A stretch of DNA of 64,000 bases from contig NZ_PIQJ01000001.1 of NCBI RefSeq assembly GCF_004214835.1, positions 744,001 to 808,000 of the forward strand. The letters run 5' to 3'. The translations under genes and the position numbers were made by a program. The notes under the pieces are model-generated. The model saw only the letters and a list, made by a program, of their open reading frames with translations. It searched no databases and had not been told where the DNA came from. The stretch is from Pseudidiomarina tainanensis. Its GTDB lineage: Bacteria; Pseudomonadota; Gammaproteobacteria; Enterobacterales; Alteromonadaceae. Below, piece by piece: positions 57,386 through 64,000 of the stretch; position 1 is the stretch's first letter, and each line of letters opens with the position of its first letter.

Positions 57386-60118
57386 TTAGCGAGAACTGTC
57401 AAAGTTCGCGGGGCTTGCGGACAGAAACATTTGTCCTGAAGTGTTGTTGAATAGTTGTTGCGTTACAAGTTTGAATTGTTCCAAACTGAGTGCTTCTATG
57501 CACAGTGCAATTCGAGATAGTCTTGAGAAATCATGATCTTGTTGGGTAATTGCGCTCCACAAGCGCTGGCTACGTGAGCGTAAACTTGTGTCTTTTTCAG
57601 TCAGCTGTTGCGTTAAGCTCTGTCGTGCTTTGTCGAACTCTTCCTCAGTAATATCCGCCAATATCGTCGGCATTTGCGCAAAGAAGTCAGATATAGCACT
57701 GGCAATATGGTCGTTATCGACGCGTGATGACTGCACATAAAATAGTAGGTGAGGGTATTGCTGCATCGGTAAGTACGTGGTGCCGACCAAATAGCCCAGC
57801 TGTTGTTCGGTACGAAGTTGAGCAAAAAAGCGCGGTTGTAGCATGTGGTTAAGCAACATAAATACACCTTGCTGTGCAACGCTATTTTCCATTGATTGGA
57901 GCACTGCTATGACGGCGTGATCAGGATGTTGAGTTGTAACCGAAACTTTGCTTGATAATGTCGCCAGTGCTGCCGGGGTCAAGTCGATCGGAGGTAATGG
58001 TTGTTCTAACGTTAGCCATTCGCTAAGCGCCTCTTCAACCGGCTTTAATTGGTACTCTTTAATATCACCATGCGCAAACAGTTGCACTTGGGCTTGAGCA
58101 AATAAGTGCGGACTGGTTTCGCAAAAGCTATCGAACTCAAACTGTTCAAGTTCGCCAGCTAAATCGATGACCGAATATGTATGCGGCTGTAACTGAACAT
58201 TCAAATGCGAAAATAGAAAATTTAGTGGCTTATGCAACAATGCCTGGCGCCAGTTCGTCATCAACCTTTGCCGTAAGTCCAACCAGCGTTGCTGACAAAA
58301 GGTTGGTGCGCGCATAGCTTCGATTAACGTGCTACTCAACTGTGGTACATAATGCGCAGGCCCAGTGACATGCAATGTCATGCCTTGTTGTTGTGGGTAC
58401 AGGTTGAAATGCAATCCAGCAATTTCAGCGTCGTAGCACTGCTCATTTAAAATATCGAGCATCATTTCACACCATAGCCGTGCTTGGGCGAAATTGGCTG
58501 AGGTTGCGACGACATTGGGAAGCTGAAAACCAAGGTATAAATGAGCTTTGGGCTGCCGAAAATCAATGTCATGTAAATGCCAGCTTGTTAGCGCTGGTGC
58601 GGTCTGTTTGACGCGGGGTAAACCGGTTGGTTCACCTGCCGCAATTGACTGCAATTGCCAAGGTTCGCTTAAGTACGGATTCGGTTTGGGAAGCGCAACA
58701 TCGATCGCTTTCGCGTTATTAAATTTCGTAATTTGCTCTGTCGAAAACGGACGCACTGTGTAGTGACTGCCGTATATTGGTTCGACCTGATCGGTCGGTA
58801 AATCTTTATGGATGACGGTAACGCGCATGTTATCGACGCGCATGCAGTCCAAAAACTGAAGTGCTTTTGGCTGAAATAATCCATCCATTCGATAATCGCC
58901 AAAAATTATATCTTCAGCTAAGTAATGTTGTAGATTTATCGCTAATTGCGGCGCTAGATCACTTGCCCGTGGTTGTTCTTGAAAATTAAATGCATTCATG
59001 ACACTGACGCGACGTTCGTCGTAACGCCATGCATTTAAACCCTGTTGTCGAATCAGCTGAATGTAACTGAACAAAGCGGCAATAATATCGTCACGATGCG
59101 CCATGCCTTGTTCGGTCAACTGCATATTAATATTGAAATCTTTAAAGTTGCTTCCACTAATGCCGCCACCAGCTGCAAGCGTATTAATCCAATGTTTATC
59201 CCGCAAATAGCCAAACAGGCTGCCGGGACCTTCATAACCTAAAAGATGTGCAATATAACTGGTGGTTTTGTTGGCGTAATCGTCATTAATCCCCGGCAGT
59301 GCGAAGGTAACGATAAGTCGCCGTGCATCTTTTAATGGATTAACGTGCAACTCAACGCCTAGCTGCTCGGCAAGGTAAAGTGGTTCGTCGATATCCCAAA
59401 TATCCGCACAACCGCTTTTTACCGCTTGTGCGTGCGAACTGGCGAGTTCTGTCAATTCATCAAGAGATTGAGGCCCCAACAACACGAGCGTCATGCGTCG
59501 AGCGCAATACCAACGTTGGAAAAAGTCACGAAGCTGTTGCTGCAGTGAGTTATTTGGCTGATTTTTTAAGGTGCTGAGATTACCAACCGAAAATTTGCTG
59601 AACGGATGCTTCGGGTTCGATGTTGCCTTGTGCACCTGGTAGAGACGCCGAAGTTCATCTTGTCGCTTGAGTTGAAATTCCGATTCAATCGATTGAAGCT
59701 CTTTTTCTATCCATTGTTCGGAAAACAATGGCTGATGGAAAAATCGCATAAACCTATCAAGTGCTTGGTCGAGATAACTGGCATCTACGGTAAAATAATA
59801 ATTACTAAATTCAGTGCCAGTCCATGCGTTGTGATTACCACCGTGAGCACTAATAAAGCTTTGGTAACTATTGGCGTCTGGATATTTTTCGGTGCCCAAA
59901 AATAGCATGTGCTCTAAGAAGTGAGCTAAACCTTGAGCGTGGTGAGGGTCGTGGAAATGACCTGCTGCGACAGCCAGCGCTGCACTTGCTTGACGTGCCT
60001 GTGCTTCATGCACCAGTACACAGCGCATACCATTGTCGAGTTCAACGATGCGATAGTGACGTTGATCGGTCGGGCTTTTGGTAATCTCTTGATCATCAAG
60101 TATTACCCGAGCCGACAT
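57386..60118 (-). CDS. M16 family zinc metallopeptidase (pitrilysin/insulinase type)
   Basis: About 910 residues, a protease III-like oligopeptidase. The inverted zinc motif HxxEH is in GLAHFLEHMLFLGTEKYPD near residue 69. The downstream Glu region (ELQSIESEFQLKR) and the substrate-binding C-terminal half with LRTEQQLGYLVGTTYLP are as in insulysins. No signal peptide is visible, unlike E. coli PtrA, so it is probably cytoplasmic. Two starts have ribosome sites: ATG 60118 (AGGAG, preferred) and ATG 60145 (GGGAG). It likely degrades peptides of intermediate size. Confidence 0.93.
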   Translation of the reverse strand: MSARVILDDQEITKSPTDQRHYRIVELDNGMRCVLVHEAQARQASAALAVAAGHFHDPHHAQGLAHFLEHMLFLGTEKYPDANSYQSFISAHGGNHNAWTGTEFSNYYFTVDASYLDQALDRFMRFFHQPLFSEQWIEKELQSIESEFQLKRQDELRRLYQVHKATSNPKHPFSKFSVGNLSTLKNQPNNSLQQQLRDFFQRWYCARRMTLVLLGPQSLDELTELASSHAQAVKSGCADIWDIDEPLYLAEQLGVELHVNPLKDARRLIVTFALPGINDDYANKTTSYIAHLLGYEGPGSLFGYLRDKHWINTLAAGGGISGSNFKDFNINMQLTEQGMAHRDDIIAALFSYIQLIRQQGLNAWRYDERRVSVMNAFNFQEQPRASDLAPQLAINLQHYLAEDIIFGDYRMDGLFQPKALQFLDCMRVDNMRVTVIHKDLPTDQVEPIYGSHYTVRPFSTEQITKFNNAKAIDVALPKPNPYLSEPWQLQSIAAGEPTGLPRVKQTAPALTSWHLHDIDFRQPKAHLYLGFQLPNVVATSANFAQARLWCEMMLDILNEQCYDAEIAGLHFNLYPQQQGMTLHVTGPAHYVPQLSSTLIEAMRAPTFCQQRWLDLRQRLMTNWRQALLHKPLNFLFSHLNVQLQPHTYSVIDLAGELEQFEFDSFCETSPHLFAQAQVQLFAHGDIKEYQLKPVEEALSEWLTLEQPLPPIDLTPAALATLSSKVSVTTQHPDHAVIAVLQSMENSVAQQGVFMLLNHMLQPRFFAQLRTEQQLGYLVGTTYLPMQQYPHLLFYVQSSRVDNDHIASAISDFFAQMPTILADITEEEFDKARQSLTQQLTEKDTSLRSRSQRLWSAITQQDHDFSRLSRIALCIEALSLEQFKLVTQQLFNNTSGQMFLSASPANFDSSR

Positions 60119-60176
60119 GTTGACTCCTGAGTTTTCAGTCGTCATCGTGCTCCCTAAACCTGAGTCGTCCGCAGAG

Positions 60177-60212
60177 GCCGAATATCGGCACGCCAGCGAT
60201 TATTCGCTGGCG
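60177..60212 (-). other. Two adjacent hairpins between bamE and the M16 gene
   Basis: Perfect stem CGCCAGCGA/TCGCTGGCG with a 4-base loop at 60191-60212, and GCCGA/TCGGC around ATA at 60177-60189. There is no T tract; they may attenuate or stabilise bamE message. Confidence 0.5.
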
Positions 60213-60226
60213 CGCTGTGCGCGGGG

Positions 60227-60580
60227 CTATTGTTCCAGCGGTGTATCGAAGTTTTCTGGTCGGTCAAAGGTGCCGTCGTAGGCGATCAATTGATTATTTT
60301 CAAAGGTCAACGTGACTTTGTGTTGGTAATCTTCGCTGCGACTGCGACCAGAGTTTAATTTAAATACGTAATACCAAACATCTTGATCAAAAACATTTTC
60401 AGCGACTGGCTCACCAATCACATAAGCAACTTGTTCTTTCGACATACCGACGCGCAATTGGTCAACGTCGCGTTGCTCAAGATAGTTCCCTTGCGGAATA
60501 TCGATCCGGTACACCCAACTGTCAAAAACGGAACATCCGCTAAGAATTAATACACTACCTGCAATTACGAGAGCTTTCAT
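60227..60580 (-). CDS. bamE: Outer membrane assembly lipoprotein BamE
   Basis: Lipoprotein subunit of the BAM complex that inserts beta-barrel proteins. From ATG 60580 the signal MKALVIAGSVLILSGC ends in a lipobox LSGC with Cys16. The SmpA/OmlA fold follows (YLEQRDVDQLRVGMSKEQV, YVIGEPVAENVFDQDVWYYV). It is 117 residues. A longer in-frame reading reaches into recN and is not the start. It lies 49 bases after recN in the nadK-recN-bamE order known from E. coli. Confidence 0.95.
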   Translation of the reverse strand: MKALVIAGSVLILSGCSVFDSWVYRIDIPQGNYLEQRDVDQLRVGMSKEQVAYVIGEPVAENVFDQDVWYYVFKLNSGRSRSEDYQHKVTLTFENNQLIAYDGTFDRPENFDTPLEQ

Positions 60581-60629
60581 AACACCTGCTGTTAATTTGT
60601 GATTCTGTTGGTGATGATAAACAATGCAC

Positions 60630-62306
60630 CTAACCGACCGCAAGTAATTCAGCAGCATTTGCTTTGGTTGCTGCAGTAATTTCGTCGCCACCAAGAAGCC
60701 GAGCAAGTTCAATTACGCGGGCATCTGGGTCGAGTCGAACCATTGTGGTTTCGGTACTTGCACCATCTGTGACTTTATCGACAAGAAGTTGCTGATGAGC
60801 TTTTGCAGCAACTTGCGGTAAGTGTGTGACACAAATAACCTGATTTGATTCCCCAAGTTGTCGTAATAATTTTCCAACCGTTGCAGCAGTAGCACCGCTC
60901 ACGCCGACATCAACCTCATCAAACATTAAGGTTGGCGTCGTTAATTGACTTGCCGTGATGACTTGAATCGCCAAACTAATACGCGATAACTCACCACCCG
61001 ATGCGATTTTTGCGAGCGCCTGCAATGGTTGGCCTGGATTGGTTGTCACGGTAAAGCACACTTCGTCGGTACCCAAGCGTGTCGCTGGTGCTTGCGCTTG
61101 GTGATTGACTTCGATGACAAAGCGCCCATGCGGCATGTTTAATTGGTGCATGCTCTTAGCGATTCGTTCACTGAGTTCCTGCGCTGCTTGCACTCGACTC
61201 GCGGACAACTTGGCGGCCATGCTGCGATACGAGTGCGCTGCTTGCTCCACACGCTCATCAATGTCTGCTGATTCAGCTTGACTGGTTTCAAGTTGCTGTA
61301 ACTCTTGCAACAACTCTTGATGATGTTGATAAAGTTGTGTTGGTTCTAGTTGATGCTTACGTGCCAACTGAATCGCTTGTGTGACGCGTCGTTCGGCAAG
61401 AACTAATTGTTCGTCATCAAGTTCAATATTGTCTTGGTAATGACGCAACTCACGCGCAGCTTCTTCGACTTGAACACTTGCCTCACTTAACATACGCACG
61501 GTTTCTGCCAAATTTGGATCGGTATCGAGTTGTTGTTCCAGCCGCGTTAAAGCACTTTGTAACAGGCTATATGCGTTGTTGTGCTCTCCTTCATATATGG
61601 CATTCAACGCAAAAGCGGAATCTTCGACTAATGCTGCGCTATTAGCTAAGCGCTTGTGCTGTTGTTCAAGCTCTTCAAATTCGCCCTCGGCAAGCGCAAA
61701 ATCGTTCAATTCCGACACTTGATAACTCAGTAACTGCAAGCGCGATTCCATATCTGCTTGTTGTTGATGCAGTTGCTTCTGCTGCTTACGCAGGCTGTAC
61801 CAATGTTGAAAAGCAGTTTGAACGTCGTCGAGCAGTGCTTGATGGCGCGCATAGGCATCCAACAAAGAGAGTTGGTGTTCGGGACGTGTCAACAATTGAT
61901 GCTCATGCTGTCCGTGAATATTTACCAGTAACGGCGCTAATTGCTTGAGTTGCGATGCGGTGACAGGATAGCCATTTATCCAGGCTTTGGAGCGTCCTTC
62001 GCGGGTTACAATACGGCGCAGTACACAGGTATGAGGCTCGTCATCTTGCAACTCTTGCTCATGCAACCAGAGTAACGCAGGGCTCTGCTGGTCGGCGAGA
62101 TGAAACGTCGCACTGACTTCAGCTTTATCGGCATCAGCACGAATCAGATCAACATCGGCGCGATCGCCTAAACATAAGCCTAAAGCATCCAGTGCAATAG
62201 ATTTACCGGCACCTGTTTCACCGGTAATTGCTGTCATACCGGCGTTAAAGTCAATATCAAGTTGGCGTACAACCGCAAGGTTGCGTATTTGCATATGAAG
62301 CAGCAT
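60630..62306 (-). CDS. recN: DNA repair protein RecN
   Basis: SMC-like ATPase for double-strand-break repair. Walker A TGETGAGKS lies at about 29-37. A long coiled-coil middle, the ABC signature ASGGELSRISLA and Walker B PTLMFDEVDVGVSG are visible. It is 558 residues, near E. coli (553). GAGGTGA precedes the ATG at 62306. A LexA box and repeated half-sites in the 76 bases upstream show SOS control. Confidence 0.97.
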   Translation of the reverse strand: MLLHMQIRNLAVVRQLDIDFNAGMTAITGETGAGKSIALDALGLCLGDRADVDLIRADADKAEVSATFHLADQQSPALLWLHEQELQDDEPHTCVLRRIVTREGRSKAWINGYPVTASQLKQLAPLLVNIHGQHEHQLLTRPEHQLSLLDAYARHQALLDDVQTAFQHWYSLRKQQKQLHQQQADMESRLQLLSYQVSELNDFALAEGEFEELEQQHKRLANSAALVEDSAFALNAIYEGEHNNAYSLLQSALTRLEQQLDTDPNLAETVRMLSEASVQVEEAARELRHYQDNIELDDEQLVLAERRVTQAIQLARKHQLEPTQLYQHHQELLQELQQLETSQAESADIDERVEQAAHSYRSMAAKLSASRVQAAQELSERIAKSMHQLNMPHGRFVIEVNHQAQAPATRLGTDEVCFTVTTNPGQPLQALAKIASGGELSRISLAIQVITASQLTTPTLMFDEVDVGVSGATAATVGKLLRQLGESNQVICVTHLPQVAAKAHQQLLVDKVTDGASTETTMVRLDPDARVIELARLLGGDEITAATKANAAELLAVG

Positions 62307-62321
62307 AGGTCACCTCAAACA

Positions 62322-62337
62322 CTGTGTATGTGTACAG
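62322..62337. promoter_or_regulatory. LexA (SOS) box of recN
   Basis: CTGTGTATGTGTACAG fits the CTGT-N8-ACAG consensus exactly at its conserved ends. It lies 16 bases upstream of the recN ATG. Confidence 0.85.
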
Positions 62338-62361
62338 TAGTTATACAGTATTTATACAGTA
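62333..62361. repeat. Three TACAGTA units at 11-base period upstream of recN
   Basis: TACAGTA occurs at 62333, 62344 and 62355. The first overlaps the LexA box. Each unit carries a LexA half-site, and all face the same side of the helix. Confidence 0.75.
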
Positions 62362-62367
62362 ATGCAA
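62340..62367 (-). promoter_or_regulatory. Candidate recN promoter
   Basis: On the minus strand TTGCAT and TATAAC are spaced by 16 bases and lie within the repeated LexA half-sites, so repressor binding would block it. Confidence 0.55.
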
Positions 62368-62382
62368 GAGGGGCCGAAAAAT

Positions 62383-63273
62383 TTAAAACAAACGGCTACC
62401 CCAACCGAGTTTATTGCGCAGTACGCGGTAATAACTATGGTCTTTCGGGTGTACTAAGCAGAGGCGATGTGCATGTTGTTGAATCACAACATCATCACCG
62501 GGTTGAACGGTCATACGTACATGACCATCACAACTTAACTGTAGGCTATCGTTATCAGCCGCGGCGCGCAGGCGAATGACGCTATGTCCATCCACAACAA
62601 TTGGGCGGCTACTCAACGTATGTGGAAACATGGGGACCATGGTGATGGCATCAAGCCCCGGCGTTAAAATTGGCCCGCCACCAGATAATGAATAAGCGGT
62701 AGAACCGGTTGGGGTACTAATTATGAGCCCGTCGGAGCGCTGCGAATACACGAATTCGTCGTTTACATACACTTCAAACTCAATCATGTGGGCGACTTTA
62801 TCGGAGTGTAAAACAACTTCGTTAATGGCACGCCCAACGCTTTTTGATTTGCCATTATGAAAAACTTCCGCTTGCAATAAGAAGCGCCGCTCGGTTTGAT
62901 ACTCGCCTTCGAGTACCGCTTTTAATTGCTCAATCACATGGTCGGGGTCAAGATCTGTGAGGAAGCCTAAGTTACCGCGGTTGACACCAATGACTGCAAT
63001 ATCCGCTTCGCATAAGATACGAGCGGCACCAAGCATATTCCCATCACCGCCGACAACGACGGCAAGATCGGCCGATTCGCCAATGCGGTGTAGGGGGAGT
63101 ATTTGTGCGCGTGTGGTTTTCAACTGCTCTGCCGTGCGTGACTCAATAATCACGTCATAGCCCATCGACATCAAGCTCTCTTCAAGCTTTAACAACGTTG
63201 TACGCGTTGCTTCGTGATGCACCTTACCGAGCAGTGCGATTCGTCGGAATCCAGATTGCCCTGTTGTCGCCAT
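62383..63273 (-). CDS. nadK: NAD kinase
   Basis: Phosphorylates NAD to NADP. The GGDGN motif ([16 protein letters not shown]) is near residue 70. The NE/D and substrate blocks are [13 protein letters not shown] and [21 protein letters not shown] with [21 protein letters not shown]. It is 296 residues, close to E. coli (292). AAGG stands seven bases before the ATG. It is divergent from grpE and followed by recN after a 76-base regulatory gap. Confidence 0.97.
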   Translation of the reverse strand: MATTGQSGFRRIALLGKVHHEATRTTLLKLEESLMSMGYDVIIESRTAEQLKTTRAQILPLHRIGESADLAVVVGGDGNMLGAARILCEADIAVIGVNRGNLGFLTDLDPDHVIEQLKAVLEGEYQTERRFLLQAEVFHNGKSKSVGRAINEVVLHSDKVAHMIEFEVYVNDEFVYSQRSDGLIISTPTGSTAYSLSGGGPILTPGLDAITMVPMFPHTLSSRPIVVDGHSVIRLRAAADNDSLQLSCDGHVRMTVQPGDDVVIQQHAHRLCLVHPKDHSYYRVLRNKLGWGSRLF

Positions 63274-63300
63274 GTTTTTTTCCTTTTTTTACTGTGATGA

Positions 63301-63328
63301 CTTGAATCATTCACAGCTGACCCCATAA
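63301..63328 (+). promoter_or_regulatory. Near-perfect sigma-32 heat-shock promoter of grpE
   Basis: CTTGAAT and CCCCATAA separated by 13 bases, against consensus CTTGAAA and CCCCATNT. It lies 70 bases before the grpE ATG. Confidence 0.85.
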
Positions 63329-63397
63329 CTGCCTGCAGATAGTTATATCACAACAAATTATTGTTCATTTGTGAATTTCAACCAAGAGTACGCAGTT

Positions 63398-64000
63398 ATG
63401 ACCAAGAATGATTCAACAAAAGCCACTCAGGCGGAAGAACAGCAAGGCGCAGAGGCGCAAGCTGAGCAAGTGGTTCAGGACGAGCAAGTCGAATCTCAGG
63501 CAACCGAAAATGAGTCGGGTGATGAGAATCAACAACGCATTGAAGCTTTGGAATTGGCCTTGAGCCAAGCCGAACAGCGTGCAGACGATGCTAATGATCG
63601 CGCCGTTCGCGCTGTGGCAGAGATGGAAAATGTGCGTCGTCGCTCGGCTCAGGATGTTGAAAAAGCCCACAAATTCGCGTTGGAAAAGTTTGCCGGAGAA
63701 ATTTTAGATACCGTGGACAACTTAGAGCGTGCGATGGACATTGCCAAGCAAGCAGACGATATCAATCAAAGTTTCTTCGAAGGTATTGAGCTGACCCACA
63801 AAAATCTACTCAGCACATTGAATAAATTTGGTGTAGAGGCAGTGGGTGCTGTTGGCGATGCGTTTAATCCAGAGCTGCATCAAGCAATGGCGATGCAACC
63901 ATCTGAAGAGCATGAAAACAACACCGTATTGGCCGTAATGCAGAAAGGCTACACCTTAAGCGGCCGTTTATTGCGCCCAGCAATGGTGATGGTAGTGAAA
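63398..64000 (+). CDS. grpE: Nucleotide exchange factor GrpE, 3' end outside window
   Basis: Exchanges ADP for ATP on DnaK. The frame opens at ATG 63398 and runs to the window edge (201 codons seen). A Gln/Glu-rich disordered N-terminus is followed by the long dimer helix (IEALELALSQAEQRADDAND). The GrpE signature (KFAGEILDTVDNLERAMD) and the beta wing (FNPELHQAMAMQPSEEHEN, VMQKGYTLSGRLLRPAMVMV) come next. Only a handful of C-terminal residues should be missing. It is transcribed divergently from nadK from a heat-shock promoter. Confidence 0.97.
   Translation, partial: MTKNDSTKATQAEEQQGAEAQAEQVVQDEQVESQATENESGDENQQRIEALELALSQAEQRADDANDRAVRAVAEMENVRRRSAQDVEKAHKFALEKFAGEILDTVDNLERAMDIAKQADDINQSFFEGIELTHKNLLSTLNKFGVEAVGAVGDAFNPELHQAMAMQPSEEHENNTVLAVMQKGYTLSGRLLRPAMVMVVK

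Overview
The window is a dense, mostly housekeeping stretch of a gammaproteobacterial chromosome. Gene content and order (yfcL-mnmC-fabB; pdxB-asd-fimV-truA-accD-folC-dedD-cvpA-purF; tig-clpP-clpX-lon-hupB-ppiD; fadI-fadJ; grpE divergent from nadK-recN-bamE) point to Alteromonadales. The strong peptide and amino-acid flavour (TonB receptor, secreted metalloprotease, AstB, M16 protease) makes an Idiomarina/Pseudidiomarina-like marine bacterium the best guess. This is inferred from protein resemblance, not from a search. No insertion sequence, prophage, integrase or CRISPR array is visible.

Layout. 1-5271: 3' part of a TonB-dependent receptor converging on a secreted metzincin protease through a shared terminator. 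5303-9907: HIT protein, flavodoxin FldB, YfcL, MnmC, FabB. 10017-20058: pdxB-asd-fimV-truA-accD-folC-dedD-cvpA-purF, largely translationally coupled. 20121-24338: a lone astB divergent from topA. 24446-32477: a ten-gene type IVb pilus locus of the plasmid R64/Yersinia PilL-PilV kind. It encodes a TcpQ-domain protein, secretin lipoprotein, PilO, PilP, ATPase, polytopic membrane protein, major pilin, a mini-pilin, a PilV-like fibre pilin and a TadE-like pseudopilin. It sits between topA and folD. 33612-34004: tRNA-Pro, tRNA-Arg, tRNA-His, tRNA-Pro behind a strong promoter. 34143-43915: a GAF-GGDEF cyclase, then the protein quality-control block tig-clpP-clpX-lon, hupB with tRNA-Asp 7 bases behind it, and ppiD. 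43990-50895 (minus): a tightly overlapping MoxR-Bat operon. 51068-54501: fadIJ behind a FadR-like operator. 54548-60118: a small membrane protein, a Y_Y_Y-PAS-GGDEF-EAL protein and an M16 protease. 60227-64000: bamE, recN (with a LexA box), nadK and the start of grpE behind a near-perfect heat-shock promoter.

How it fits together. Two sigma-32-type promoters (lon, grpE) and the tig-clpPX-lon-ppiD block form a proteostasis region. The receptor and metalloprotease pair suggests extracellular peptide use. Two c-di-GMP proteins lie on the same segment as the pilus locus, but the sequence shows no direct regulatory link between them. The pilus locus is the most unusual part. It looks like a plasmid-type thin pilus kept at a chromosomal housekeeping site without its own prepilin peptidase, transglycosylase or shufflon, and with a Tad-type pseudopilin added. 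Four consecutive products carry a prepilin-type cleavage site (Gly-1, Glu+5), and one ends in a five-fold 10-residue repeat suggestive of a fibrous tip.
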